Assembly (NCBI GenBank): GCA_951799445.1
Contig: OX637288.1
Location: 13,208,501-13,272,500 of the forward strand
Direction: 5' to 3'
DNA: 64,000 nucleotides
Source of the DNA: Pseudisothecium myosuroides
Taxonomy: Eukaryota > Streptophyta > Bryopsida > Hypnales > Lembophyllaceae
Shown here: positions 11,536-23,206 of the stretch, one piece after another
How the letters are laid out: the number at the start of each line of letters is the position of its first letter
How positions within the stretch are numbered: position 1 is the first letter of the stretch
Translations under genes and position numbers: made by a program
Notes under the pieces: model-generated
What the model was told of the DNA's origin: nothing
Database searches by the model: none
What the model saw: only the letters and a program-made list of their open reading frames with translations

Positions 11536-14500
11536 TGCCCAAATGCATTGAATTTTATTATATTATATATGCATAATTTTTTTTATAAATAATTGTTGGA
11601 AAGATGTTTACTTCATATTAAGAATTTAGGATGCATGAGTTGTAATTCTTTTTTTCAAGTGATTTACATCAAAATCTAATTATAGTGGTGAAAATCTTTC
11701 TTATATAGACATCATGATTGCATCTTAGTTTGTTTCTTCCTCAAGGCAATGTACGACATTAAACTGCTATTGTATAAATATGTTAACAGACTTTCTAATC
11801 CAAAGAATGCTTAATCAAATTGTAATTTGAAATACAAAACAACTTGATAGATATGATGCATCTCTTGAAAACAAAAAGAATGATATCAAAATTTTGGATA
11901 GGAATTTAGTATTGAAGATGCTATCCTAAGAATTTTTTGAAAACTGGCTACAACCTGACCAAAAACAATCCAATACCTACTAAGCTAGTATGGCCAAAAA
12001 GTGACCATTTAAGGGCTGATCTGCCTTTTTCACAGGTTTCCTTGAACAAAAATATTTTTGGATCATTTTTCAGAGAAAGAAAAATGGATGCGGAATGTTA
12101 CACAAGTGGTTTCATATTTTTTGAATCGTTTTTGAATTACTTATGAATTTAAAAAAAAATTGTAGTAGGCACCTATTTGTGACCCTAGGTCTTCCAAAAT
12201 CTGACCACTTGCAACATCTAAAGTGATTTGAGTAAATGAAGGTCAATGATTGGCTCTTGCAATAAATAAAGCTTTTCTCTCGATTCTCTCAATGGTTTGA
12301 GAGGTTCATTTAAGAACCACCTAATGTCCATTTCAAACCTAAACATAGGGTCGATTTGAAGAGGCCGCTCACTTTTAGAGCACACTACCTTAGTAAGTTT
12401 AAACTTGAAACAATGGGTCGGTCACTGTGGAAATTATCTTTTTTGGTACAGTGTGAATCATCTACTTAAAAAAATTAGAAGCACTCATTGGAAGTCAAAC
12501 TATTGTGCGAGACTTTTCTTTTTTGCACAAAATTCTAAAGATGAACATATGCACCTTTGTTTTAACCCTAGAAAGATGCTATAGACACTAAGAGAGCATT
12601 TCAATAGAACAACTTGATCTGGACCTCTAGACGCTTTCCGTTGGGGTTGGAGCTCCAACTTCCCCTCTAGCACCCCTTCCAACCCTTGCATTTCGGTTTT
12701 GCAAAGCTAGAGGGCCTAGATAAAAGCTTTGAGGGGTTATTTGAAGGTAAAAACAAACTGAATCATTATGTGAAATTTGTGCAACACATGTAGTGAGCTG
12801 AAAAATGGACGACTGACATGTTGCAGAGATAGAAGCGACTAGATGTACGAACTACTTCTAGGCCGCCTTCAATTTTTGCAACTCGAGCCTTCCAATGGAA
12901 ACAAGCCCTAAATGTTCCATGGATGAAAAAAAATCTTTCTATATAAGGTAGAAGTGAAGATATTCATCCTTGAAATTTTGTGTGGAAAGGGAGATCTTGC
13001 ACAATAGTTTGATGTTGAATGAATGCTCTTGGATTTTTTTAAGCAAATGATTTACTTCGTATCAAAAAGGATGATTTCCATGGTGACCAACCCGATTTTC
13101 TGGGGTTAATCAGAAGGATTCTTTCATTGTCATCCATTGGCCACATTTTGACCTCCGTGTGCGTTAATGGATAATGGGGACCATGGCAGCATGGCTACTA
13201 AGCTCTATTGTTCAAGAGCCCATTGAAGTGCCCATCATGCTGATGTATAGATTTTTCATTTTTAAGCAGAATGATGAAAGAAGGCTCTCATTGCAACAGA
13301 CAAAAAATCAATAAAGCCGTGTTTCAAAAAAAATAAAAAAAATTCAATACAGCCTGAGCTCTTTGACCCCTCAACTCCCAGAGTTGAAAACATTTGCTCC
13401 AGTACAGCATGTGTTTTTGGAATCAAAGATGTAACTTTTTTGAAGGTGAAAGGAAGCTTGCATTGACATGAAATTCTTTGGGTGCTCACAAAGAATAACA
13501 GTGGGATTGCAGCATAAAAGTGTTTGTTTGTTTGTTTGTTTGTTTGTTTATTATTATTTTTTACATTGTTGTGCAAGTTTAATTAAATATGCAAACAACA
13601 TGCAAAAACAGTGAAATCTCACATTCATCATCACTTCATTATTCAGGGTGCAAAGTGTGCAAGGAAAGTACAAATCTCTGGCCGATTTTTGAGTAGCAGA
13701 GTCATTCATGTTTTGAGGCAGGATGTCCATGGATTTGCTTTTAATAAACATTATGAGGAAATTTAGCAAATTTGAATATATCCAATTGATTTTGAAAACA
13801 CCACTCAGTTGACATGAAAGGAGAATGGTATGTGAAAACAAGCATGTATTGGTTGCTTGTAGGAATAGTGACCTTATTGCACTTGGAAGTGTCCATTCTT
13901 CAAGCGAGTGCATCCATTTTCTTTGACTTGCACTTCATTGTTTGGAGAATGTTTTTTTCCTAATTGGACACAAGAACCATGAGTGAATTTAGGGGTTGAA
14001 GCGGTTTGCACATAACAAAATGGACAATGGCTATGGGCTATGCCAGTCATTTATAAAAAAATCTTGTACTCTTGACCTCCTTATGTGATAAAGTCTTGGT
14101 ATTTGAATATACCTCAATGTAATCTCAACAAATTATATATTATTTGACCTAAAATGCCAATATATAGTTACATAATATGCTAAAAATTACATCCTGAGAG
14201 TCCTTGTTAATTTTTCTAAAAATTACATGATTTGCAATATGACAAAATGCATAATCTCATAGTTCATGGCAATATCCAATATCATAGTGCTTTACATTGC
14301 CAAATTTCTAACAATTCAAGGAATATCATGTCTTTTTAGAGGTAAAAGACCAATTCCTTGGCCAAATAATGAAATGTTATTTCAAAGATCAATTTTGCCT
14401 CATATACTAATTTTTTAAATATTTTTTATTACATCAAACTATATGTTCTTCATCAATGAGGAAAAGATGTCATTATTAAAAATTCTCTTACAAAAAAGAA

Positions 14501-17060
14501 AATAAATTGGTAAACATAACCAAGAAAATCAATGCATTGAGAATTTTTTCAAGAGTATAAGTAGTAAGGACGAATAGATTGGTGGAAAAGTAAAGTTATT
14601 GGTGGTATAAGTTTACATATATAAATTACATATCATCTTAGTATAGATTAGAATCCTAAATACCAAAATACCAAATTTGTATAGAATAACAATGAAATTT
14701 GACTAGGTACCAATGAAGTCAATTTGGTGAACATTTTATATAAGGTGAAGAATGTATCTCTCTTTTAGAAATACAATCTTTCATCCGATTTGGTGCATAG
14801 ATCAAAAGATATAGTGCCCCCCTAAAATTCATTCATTTGTGAATATATGTAAATATCCCATGAAGGGGGGGCAAGGGATTTCAAAAGCTATTTTCATCCA
14901 TCAAAGTGGATGAAACCTCTAATGAAAGTCATAAAACATATGAAATATAAATAAAAGCTTGCTTATTCCCAAAGACTCTTTGACTAATTTTCTCAATGAA
15001 TGTCTAAACTTGACGCCTTTTAGAATTCTAGTGCATTGAGAATAATTGCAAAAAAACATTGAAAAAAATTCAATAGTATGAAATTACACAAGTGAGACCA
15101 CTACATAATTTTGTAGAAGAAAATTCAATCCATTTGACTATATAAATTGTAAGATTAGAATATTTTGAAGTTTGAAAAAAACAATTTTAAGCACTACCCA
15201 ACAACATCATCATAGTTTAGGAGGATTGCAAGAAACACTTGTCCTTTTTTTCCTGTCCCTTTGGCATCAGATGGGTGGTTTTTTGCTCATAACTTTTGCG
15301 TTGTATGTCAATATTATATGAAATTTGAAATGGAGATGTATAAAGTAGTTGTAGATATTGAATAATTTTTATTTATTTTTGCTATTGGAGTGGGGGAGGC
15401 CTATTTTTGACCTAAAAATGGAAATTTGAAGTTCAAAGTGGGATACAAGGACTTCTACTAAAGTTATTCAAGCCCACAAAGAGATTTTCTAAAAATAATA
15501 AAATGTCCACCTTCTACATGTGCTCAAAGTATACTACCTTTAAACAAGTACAAAGAACACAATTTTTTTTCCAAAGATGCAAATGATTGAGAAGGAACAC
15601 CCTCAAATTAGGAAAACTATCCCATTTATATTTATATTTATTGAAATTTTAACTATTTTTTAAAAATCGAACATCAAACTACCCATTTTTTTGGCATTTC
15701 TAATTGTTCCATTCCTGTGTATAACTTTTAGAGATAATTTTTTCTAGACTTTAATTTTTAGAAAAGTATTATTTTTAATTCTTTACAAATTATCCATGTT
15801 TGATTTCATTGAAAAAAAATTATTCCAAAAATCATAGTATTCATTGAAGAAGCTCGTTTTGAAATAAAAACATTAGGTGTTTCTTAGAAAGACCTTCTGA
15901 CTCAAATTTTTAGAAAGTTTGTCATTATTCAATCCTGAAAATTTCAACCATTACATATATATTTATATTAGTTAATTACATACATGCCAATTTTCAAAGA
16001 TAATATAAAGAATTTAATAGAAGATAGAGATTTTATTAAATTCCAAGGCCTTTTTCCATCAAAATTCACTCAAAACTACCATTTCTAATGCATTGACTAA
16101 AAAAAATGGAAAAATGAATGTTTTGAGTAATGAAATGGAATTGTAGATGAACATGTGATAAATTTTTTGTCAAGTTTGACTACATAGATTGCAAGATATT
16201 TGCATTGAAGTCCTCTTCAAAATTTTAGATTGTTTTCACTACCGCTTGTGGGAAATTTTCGCACTATGAATTTTGAATTTCAAAATGTACTATATTGAAG
16301 AACTTGTCTACATACCTCTACAAAACTACAAAAGTAAATCCCAAAAATTATGCAATGCATGGAATGATGTGCAAAGAAATGACAAAACACTAGGCCTTTT
16401 AAGTTAACAAATTTTCCACCTTTCAAATTAGAAGGATCCTAATAGTGGATGCCAAGATATGAAGATATATTTAATCTCTTCACAAGCCCAAAACAAAATT
16501 TACATAAATACCAGAATCTTTAATTTTTACAAGATTTAAAAGCACAATGTGAACAACCAAGTTCCAAATTCATTGAGCACCATGATTGCAAAAATGTTCC
16601 ATTAGAGAAAATTTTAAGCCTCCATAGCCCTCCAAGGTACTCTAAAATTTGGTTTTTTTGGGATGAAAAAATTATTTTTCCTCTATTCCCGCCCACCTGA
16701 AATTACAGTGGCAATGGCGTAAGAACCGAGTTTTAAGAGTTAAATTAAAAAATTAAAAAAATCATAAAATCTGACTGTTTTGGCGAGCAGTCAGCTTGGC
16801 TAACTGCTCACTGCGGCATTTTTCCAGAGTGATAGAACAAGCTTTGAAATAGCTTGGTTTGTCACTGTGGAGCAGCGTCCAGGAAATATTTAGGAAATTT
16901 AGGCCAAAAGTTGGCTGGTAGAGAGTATGTTTGGCCAAGCCTTGATTTTGTTTGGTTCTTGCCTTTTTCCATCTAATGAAAGCTGTCATTTTCCCTTGGT
17001 AGTGAATTTGAACCAGCTAATTTTTCCCTCATCTTAAACATGAACCGGCTCATTTTTTTT
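11536..17060. other. AT-rich repeat-derived DNA without a recognised gene
   Basis: Open frames here (for example the two at 13262-13913 on the minus strand) resemble no known family and sit in low-complexity DNA. A (GTTT)n microsatellite lies at about 13524-13550. At about 15225 the word 'attgcaagaaacac', followed downstream by 'ataacttttgcgtt' and 'ggagatgtata', resembles the left part of the element at 17068-17805. It is probably a decayed relative whose right end could not be fixed. Confidence 0.5.
13524..13550. repeat. (GTTT)n microsatellite
   Basis: About six uninterrupted copies of the tetranucleotide GTTT. A simple repeat. Confidence 0.9.
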
Positions 17061-17067
17061 CATATGT

Positions 17068-17805
17068 GGGTCATTGCAAGAAACACCGATACTGGGTATG
17101 TGTCACAAATAGAGTTTTGAATCTTTCTTTTGCAATAACTTTTTAAGCTTGACTCTCATGAATTTGATATTTTTATTGGAGATGTATATCTTGATTGTAT
17201 TTATATCTCATATTTTTCAGTAATTAAAAAAAATCATCTTATATTTAAAAATCAATTAAACTAATATGTCACGTTTTGCGTTTTAGGGGTTTTGAGTACT
17301 ATGGAGTCCCCAAATTTGATGATTTATAGCTAAAATTTCTATGGTCTATTTGCGTAGTAGGAAGTCATGTTTCCACCAAGGGGAATTAAAAAATAATTTA
17401 TTTTATGTCCTCCATGTCCTTGCAAAGAGGGCTCCCTTGCACGCGCAGTTTTGAACAATAAAGATGGTTTCAAGATAATTTTTTATTCAAATCTCTTCAT
17501 CATAAAGTCTTCCAAATGTTCTATTTTTAGTTTCTTTGAAAATGGTTTTTCCTATTTTTTACAAATTTAAACGTCAGAGTATGTATTTTCTTTAAATTTT
17601 TAGCTTTTTTCTTTTGTGAATAACTTTTGACTCAGATTTTTTTTAGGTCTCAAATTTTGGTGATATGCTATTTATAGTATTATACTAATTATTTTTATTT
17701 TATTTTATTTTTAAAAATTAATATGCAAAAAACTCATAGTACTGGGAGTACTAGCCAAAAACGCCAAAGTGGAACAAAAACTGACGGTGTTTCTTGCAAC
17801 GACCC
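17068..17805. mobile_element. TIR element with GCAAGAAACAC ends, 4-bp target duplication
   Basis: The left end GGGTCATTGCAAGAAACACC is mirrored at the right end with one mismatch (21-bp inverted repeat). The flanks show the same 4 bp, ATGT, on each side (17064-17067 and 17806-17809). The 738-bp inside is AT-rich with no transposase frame. A larger element with the same terminal word lies at 42978-44430. It is a non-autonomous DNA transposon; the superfamily is not identified. Confidence 0.7.
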
Positions 17806-17973
17806 ATGTGTCACATGAATTGGATGAATTTCCTTCCATAATTAATTTAAAGCTACAAAACTCAAAAGCCACTTCAAGTAATATCCTTGGAGGTGAAAAG
17901 ATAAGCTCTTTATCCAAGTGGAGTGTGAGGAGGTAAAACAACTCATGTGGGATATGTAAATAAAAATTAATAG

Positions 17974-18411
17974 GAGCTCAACCGCTTATAGTTAAGTCAA
18001 AAGCAAGAATTGTGTTTTGAAGTAGAATTTTAAACCTCATTTGGACATAGTAGAATAATTTTTTTCAAGAAATGTTGAACTATATTAATGTGAAAAATCA
18101 ATCTAATTTTCATCTCCAAGAATCCGTTTGAGATTTCAAGCCTCCAATCAAAGGTTATGGACAAATTTCAAAGAGGAGTTGGAAGGGACATTTTCTTTGA
18201 AATTTTCAAACATTCTTTTTGAATTTTGTTCATAAATTTTGATTGCAGTATTTAAATCTCAAACGAATTTTCGGAGATGAAATTTAGCTTGATTTAACAA
18301 CTTTTCTTTGTTCAAAGTTTTTTGAAAAAAATTATTCTACTATATCAAAATGAGGTTTGAATTTCTACTTTGAACACAATTCCTGCATTTTGACAATGAA
18401 TGATCAAGCTC
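17974..18411. mobile_element. Fold-back (long palindromic) element, copy A
   Basis: The two halves are nearly reverse complements over almost the whole length. The left arm has 'gaattgtgttttgaagtagaa', then 'catagtagaataa', then 'catctccaagaatccg'; the right arm has the mirror words in reverse order. Only a short centre is unpaired. A second copy of the same palindrome is at 54016-54452. Similar flanking words ('acaatggatttcattata' to the right) in both copies suggest the mobile unit may be longer than the palindrome. Confidence 0.7.
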
Positions 18412-18629
18412 TCATCTAAAAATTATCCTGCATCCTTTGAGGATTCATCATGGACAATGGATTTCATTATAAAACAACCTCTCCATCCACTCTTTCCAAT
18501 AAAGGTTCTTTCCCTTTACCATCACTTTTTCATGATGGTAGATGGTAATTGCCTTAAGTATATGGTGATGGTTATGAAGGTACGATATTTGATTATTTCT
18601 CTTTTAGTGAAATATAAACTTTAACCACC

Positions 18630-20010
18630 CTTTTTGGTTGTTGGTCAGGCTTATAAATTCTCTAATTGATTATGTCTTTGGGTGCCTTGGCTGAAATCTG
18701 GCTATACCTTTGGGAGATCCTCCTATATTTGGCTCTCCCTCCTCCCAAACAGCTAATTTTTGGCCCTCTATGAAGAAGTAAAGATAATTTTCCTACCTAT
18801 TTTTTTACTAGCCAATCAATTTCTACCTTGTCTATATAGCATCCAATTATACTGCCTAATGCCTTGAATTTTAATCGGCCAATTTCCAATTTTGATCGGC
18901 TGATCTTACACTAGCTGCCAGTTCTTCTCGGGCATCCCTTTGGAGCAGCCCTCTAGAGGGCTGAAATTTTCTCTAATGCTTCTTCATTTCCTGCATTTGT
19001 TTCGATTCATTCCCTGCATTGACAACTTTGGTTCCCTAGTTCCCATTTGTTCCCACAATTGAAAATATTATTCTTTAATTTCCTATATGGTTGATCATTG
19101 AATTAATTATAGGAAATTTGACCCTATGGAGGGCTGTTAGGGTTTTGGCAAATGTGCAAATACAACGAAAAAAATAATTTTAATTTTAATTTTTTAAAAA
19201 TAAAAATAATAAAAAATAAATTTTTAATTGAAATTCTAACAGGGCACACCAGTTGACTGCTCACCTTACAAATTCCTTGAAGGCCTTTTTAGGTTGATAT
19301 TTTTCCTAAATGCACATTTTCATACATCTTAGCAACCCAAATGTAGTCTGAAATTTTCTCTAATGCATTCTCATCATTGGAAACGTATTCTCTACAAGTT
19401 TCCATGATTGGAAAACATTGACTTCTTGCTCACTATTGAGCTATTGCTTTCCTCAAAGTCATGTAAAATTTCCACAATTTTCTATGCCCCCCTATTTTTT
19501 ACTGTAAATTTTTAACTAAAATGCTTATAACTTTTGGACCATAATTCTAATTTTAATGAAAATTATATCAATGTGAAGCTCTTGGAAATTTGTATCATCG
19601 TAAAAGATTCCAAAAAATCAAGCTAAAGATTGAGATCATGATTATAAGGACTTGCCCCAAATCCAATTTGTCTCTCAAGAGGACACTTGGGCATTTAGAG
19701 GTTTAATTAGTATTTCGGTTTTTTGCCACCATATGAAGGATATAAGAAAGTAAATTTGAAAGTGAGAAATTTGGACAAGTCACAAGCAAGGCTACCTTAG
19801 CAAGTTTAATAAAAACATAAAATGTTCTCTAAGAGTCTAAAAAAATATCTTTTCAAAGCATATTCTATTGCATGGGAGATTATTACGCCATATAGCCATG
19901 TTGCAAGGCCATGCTAGACAAAACGGAGTCTAAAAATACTTCTATAGAGTAGCTTCACTCATGAATATGTGTAACTAGAAAATAGTGAAAATATTTGTTG
20001 GCCAAGTCAC
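18630..20010. other. Spacer, no gene seen
   Basis: A moderately AT-rich stretch with no supported coding region, RNA gene or clear element ends. It is bounded by the fold-back element region on the left and a TTAA-family element on the right. Confidence 0.5.
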
Positions 20011-20940
20011 TTAACCCCTAAAGGACCGAGGCCTTTTTTTTGCCAAAAAACACTGAAAACTGCCATTTCTATAGCAAAACGTAAAAAAAATTGAAAATTA
20101 GTTTTTTTTCACATCTAACCGTAGGATCTTACAGTTAACTAGGATGAGAATGTGTGGAAAAAATTTCAGAATTTTTGACCGCACAAATTGCAAGATATCT
20201 GCGTTTAAAGTGGAAAAAACAAGTTTTTCAGCACATTGCGGGACTAGATTTTTTGACTTTGAACATTTTTAACTTAAAATTTTTGCACTACAGAGTTTTG
20301 AGCTTTAAATCTTTATAGTGGAGAATTGAATTGAGAGTCTAGGGGAAAAAAAAAATAAAAAAAACTTAATTATCATTCTTAAAAAAATTATTAAGTAGAA
20401 GTAGGTACAAGATAGAAGGAAAATCTAAAATATTAATATCTCTTAGATGGAATTAAAATGCACTAATCCCAATGGTGAGATTGTTCTAGAAAGTAAACTA
20501 AATCATGCAAAAAAAAAAAAATTGAAAAATTGCATTCAGAAATGAATCCTACAAGTTATTTTTTTCACGAAGATGCTCTAACTGCCCGAAAAACAAGAAT
20601 GTCCACAACTTTCTCATAACATATCCAAATGAAATGAATCAAAGCTTTCTAGATAGACAAAAATATAATCTATCAGAAAAAAAATACTAAAAAAATATTT
20701 CAAATTTTTGTCCATTTTTTTTTGCTGCCCGGGCTGCCCGCCGTCCCCTGTTTTGAGCTTATTTGGTCATAACTTTTTTTCCTGGGCACCGATTGTGAAA
20801 AAAATTATATTCCCACAAAGCTTATCAGTTTTTCTATCTCCAAAAAAAGTTTCAAAAAATCACAAGAAAATTTCAGCCCATAGGTACCTGCCCGAAAACG
20901 CATTTGTCCCCCGAAGGGACAACGGTCCTTTAGGGGTTAA
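20011..20940. mobile_element. TTAA-family non-autonomous element, copy 3 (perfect ends)
   Basis: This copy begins TTAACCCCTAAAGGACCG and ends with its exact reverse complement, an 18-bp perfect terminal inverted repeat that includes TTAA at both extremities. Insertion at TTAA with ends starting CCC resembles the piggyBac superfamily, but no transposase is present and other origins are possible. The inside is AT-rich and similar, reversed, to copy 1. It is the best-preserved copy in the window. Confidence 0.8.
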
Positions 20941-21170
20941 CTCACTTGTAAGCAAGTTATAAACGCCCTATCAGTCTGCTAGAATATGAGGAAGAGGACA
21001 GAGTGAAGATTCAAAGGATGCATTTTCCATCAGTCCGGAGGACAGAATGAACATTCAAGTGCACTCAGTCTCCGGAGGTTACAAGGAAACATCTCACAAG
21101 TGGCTCCTGCAGGCTGGCAACAATTCACCTTTGGCAAGGCAAGGTTGTCACAGGCAAATAACCTGATCAT

Positions 21171-23206
21171 AATAGTCTATGGCTTTTTATTAGACATAGT
21201 ACCTTCCCTTCAGTAATAAATTCCCTTTCACTTCGCCCGTCCAGCTCTGAAATTGCCAACGTCGACACGGCAAATTCACGAGCCCCGAAGTCATGAGAAC
21301 AGCGCGTTACGGGGTCCAAGCTCAGGCTCAACCCGGGGACCAAAGCCCTGCCAAACCATCTTCACTTCATAACTCTTCCGACGGCGAGCTGATGAGTCCC
21401 ATGGACCGGAGTGATCGACACCGAACTCCCATTGTCTAGCACGTGTGCAGGACTGTGAGCTGGAATCGGAGGCCGCGACCAGCATTATTGGCTCCACGGT
21501 TTTTCGAGGGGCGGGGTGCGCCATTGAATCTTCACCGAGCGGGCCTACTGCGCAGAATCTCAACTGAATCTGCATTGGGTGGGGTTATCAGAACTGATGC
21601 CAGAGACTGAATCTTCACTTGGAGCTTTACCGCCACCAGATAGAGCCGTCGATCATCGACCAGTGAGTACTTCGCTGTGAGTACTTCGTTCTGTACTTTG
21701 GAGTCCTGGCTGTGCAGTTACGTACTTCGGAGCTAGCTAGCTGGATCCCAACGTACGACTCGCTTGTTTGCGGGGAGGTTGTTGTTAGCCCTCTGAGCTT
21801 GTTCGTGTCAATGCTGCCAGGGATAGTGGGCAGTAGTGGTACTGTCTCTAGAGTTCTCGAAATTCCTTCGTCGTTGTTAACAATGAGAAAATATGTTGTT
21901 GAAGACCGGTCGGAGCTTCTGGTGGCGGATGCCACTGGTGGCGACGTTCTGAAGGTCACAACCACGCATAAAAATACCCCCCGCGATGGGGGAGTGGGCA
22001 CGGAGATGCTGCAAGCTGTGTTAAAGAGCTCCAAGTGTCCGGCGTCAGCCTGTGATTGTGCAGCGAAAGTTCATCCTCTCACTGATGCGTTCGGTAGTTT
22101 GGATGCTGGAGCTCCTGCTGCATCGATATCACTGGGAGAGAGAGTTGGAAGGTAACACCCGAAATCACGTACTCCATGGCGTACCGACTGTTGTTCAAAC
22201 CTCAAAATAAGTGGCCCTAGTTTGGCGGGGAAAGTTTGATAGTGGTGTCTTGTAGATTCGAAAACGTGCTGTGAGTGCATGTCGACAGGATTGAGCTCGG
22301 GATTGAGCTGTGTTTTTGTGGCAGGAAGAGTCGCCTGGAAACAGTCACTCTTGAGCAGGATGCCGAAGAGCTCTACACCGTAAGTCCAAAGGATGGCCGC
22401 CATTACTCGCCGCGTGAGAATTGGATTCGCTTGGAGAGGAAAGCTGCGAAGGTGATGATTCTTCACTGTGTTAGGCCCTAGGGCTGGATCAATCGATTCA
22501 ACTTTTTGTCTAGCTGTCTTCATTTTCATGCAGTAACTTCTGGAAACAGTGGGAAATTTTGTTAAACTGGTGGTATTCCATACGCCATTTCTCCATTCAT
22601 TTCTAGGTCACTTACAGATTTCAGACCGCACGGTCTTAGAGACATGAAAGTGCTTAGTTTGTGGAATACCGCCATTTAACGAAATATCGGTCAATATCAG
22701 AGGTTTTCGATCAGTCTTTTAGCGACATTCAGCTAGGATTTGGCGGTGTGTGCAATTTAGTGTGGTTGAAACAGACAGTTTGATGTTGGGGGTGCAGGTT
22801 GGGCGGGGCTTGTCAAAGGACGAGAAAGGTCTGAAGTTAGGGCCCCATCATTGGTTGGAAGCGGTATGTCTTCCCATAATCCCATTCTAGACACACTAAT
22901 GTTAGTTGTCTCTGTCTTGAGCTTGGCTGTGTTCAGTTTGCAAGATCCGCACGATTGGCTTAGAGTTGTCTCTCAGTGCTTCTGCAGATCGACCCCAAGC
23001 ACCGCTATGGCCACAACTTGCGCTTTTTTTATGAAGTCTGGATCAAGAGTCGAACAACAGAACCATTTTATTACTGGTGCGTACGTTACTGTTTTCAAGT
23101 TAGGTGTACCTTGTCCAGCTTTTGCCAGCGCAGATAACCTAACTCGATGTCAGATATTCGTTTTGTCGGTAAATTGGCAGTATTTTGGTCAACTTGCAGG
23201 TTAGAC
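21171..23206 (+). repeat. Segmental duplication, source copy (5' half of IQM-like gene)
   Basis: From 'aatagtctatggc' to 'ggtcaacttgca(g)' this segment matches 59812-62086 almost throughout, in the same orientation. It covers the upstream region and exons 1-4 of the IQM-like gene. The match stops at the acceptor of exon 5. This copy lies within the complete gene; the other is truncated. Confidence 0.85.

Noticed and set aside
13262..13913. Two minus-strand open frames of 104 and 119 codons
   Set aside because: Composition is low-complexity, one includes the (GTTT)n tract, and no domain or splice structure supports them.
20708..20962. Conserved open frame in TTAA elements (also at 9660-9902), ending VPRRDNG
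   Set aside because: The similarity follows nucleotide identity of two element ends. The frame overlaps the terminal repeat and has no recognisable domain.
21627..22529. Minus-strand open frames of 135 and 152 codons
   Set aside because: They are antisense to exons 1-2 of the IQM-like gene. The sense frame has family motifs further on and consistent exon phases.
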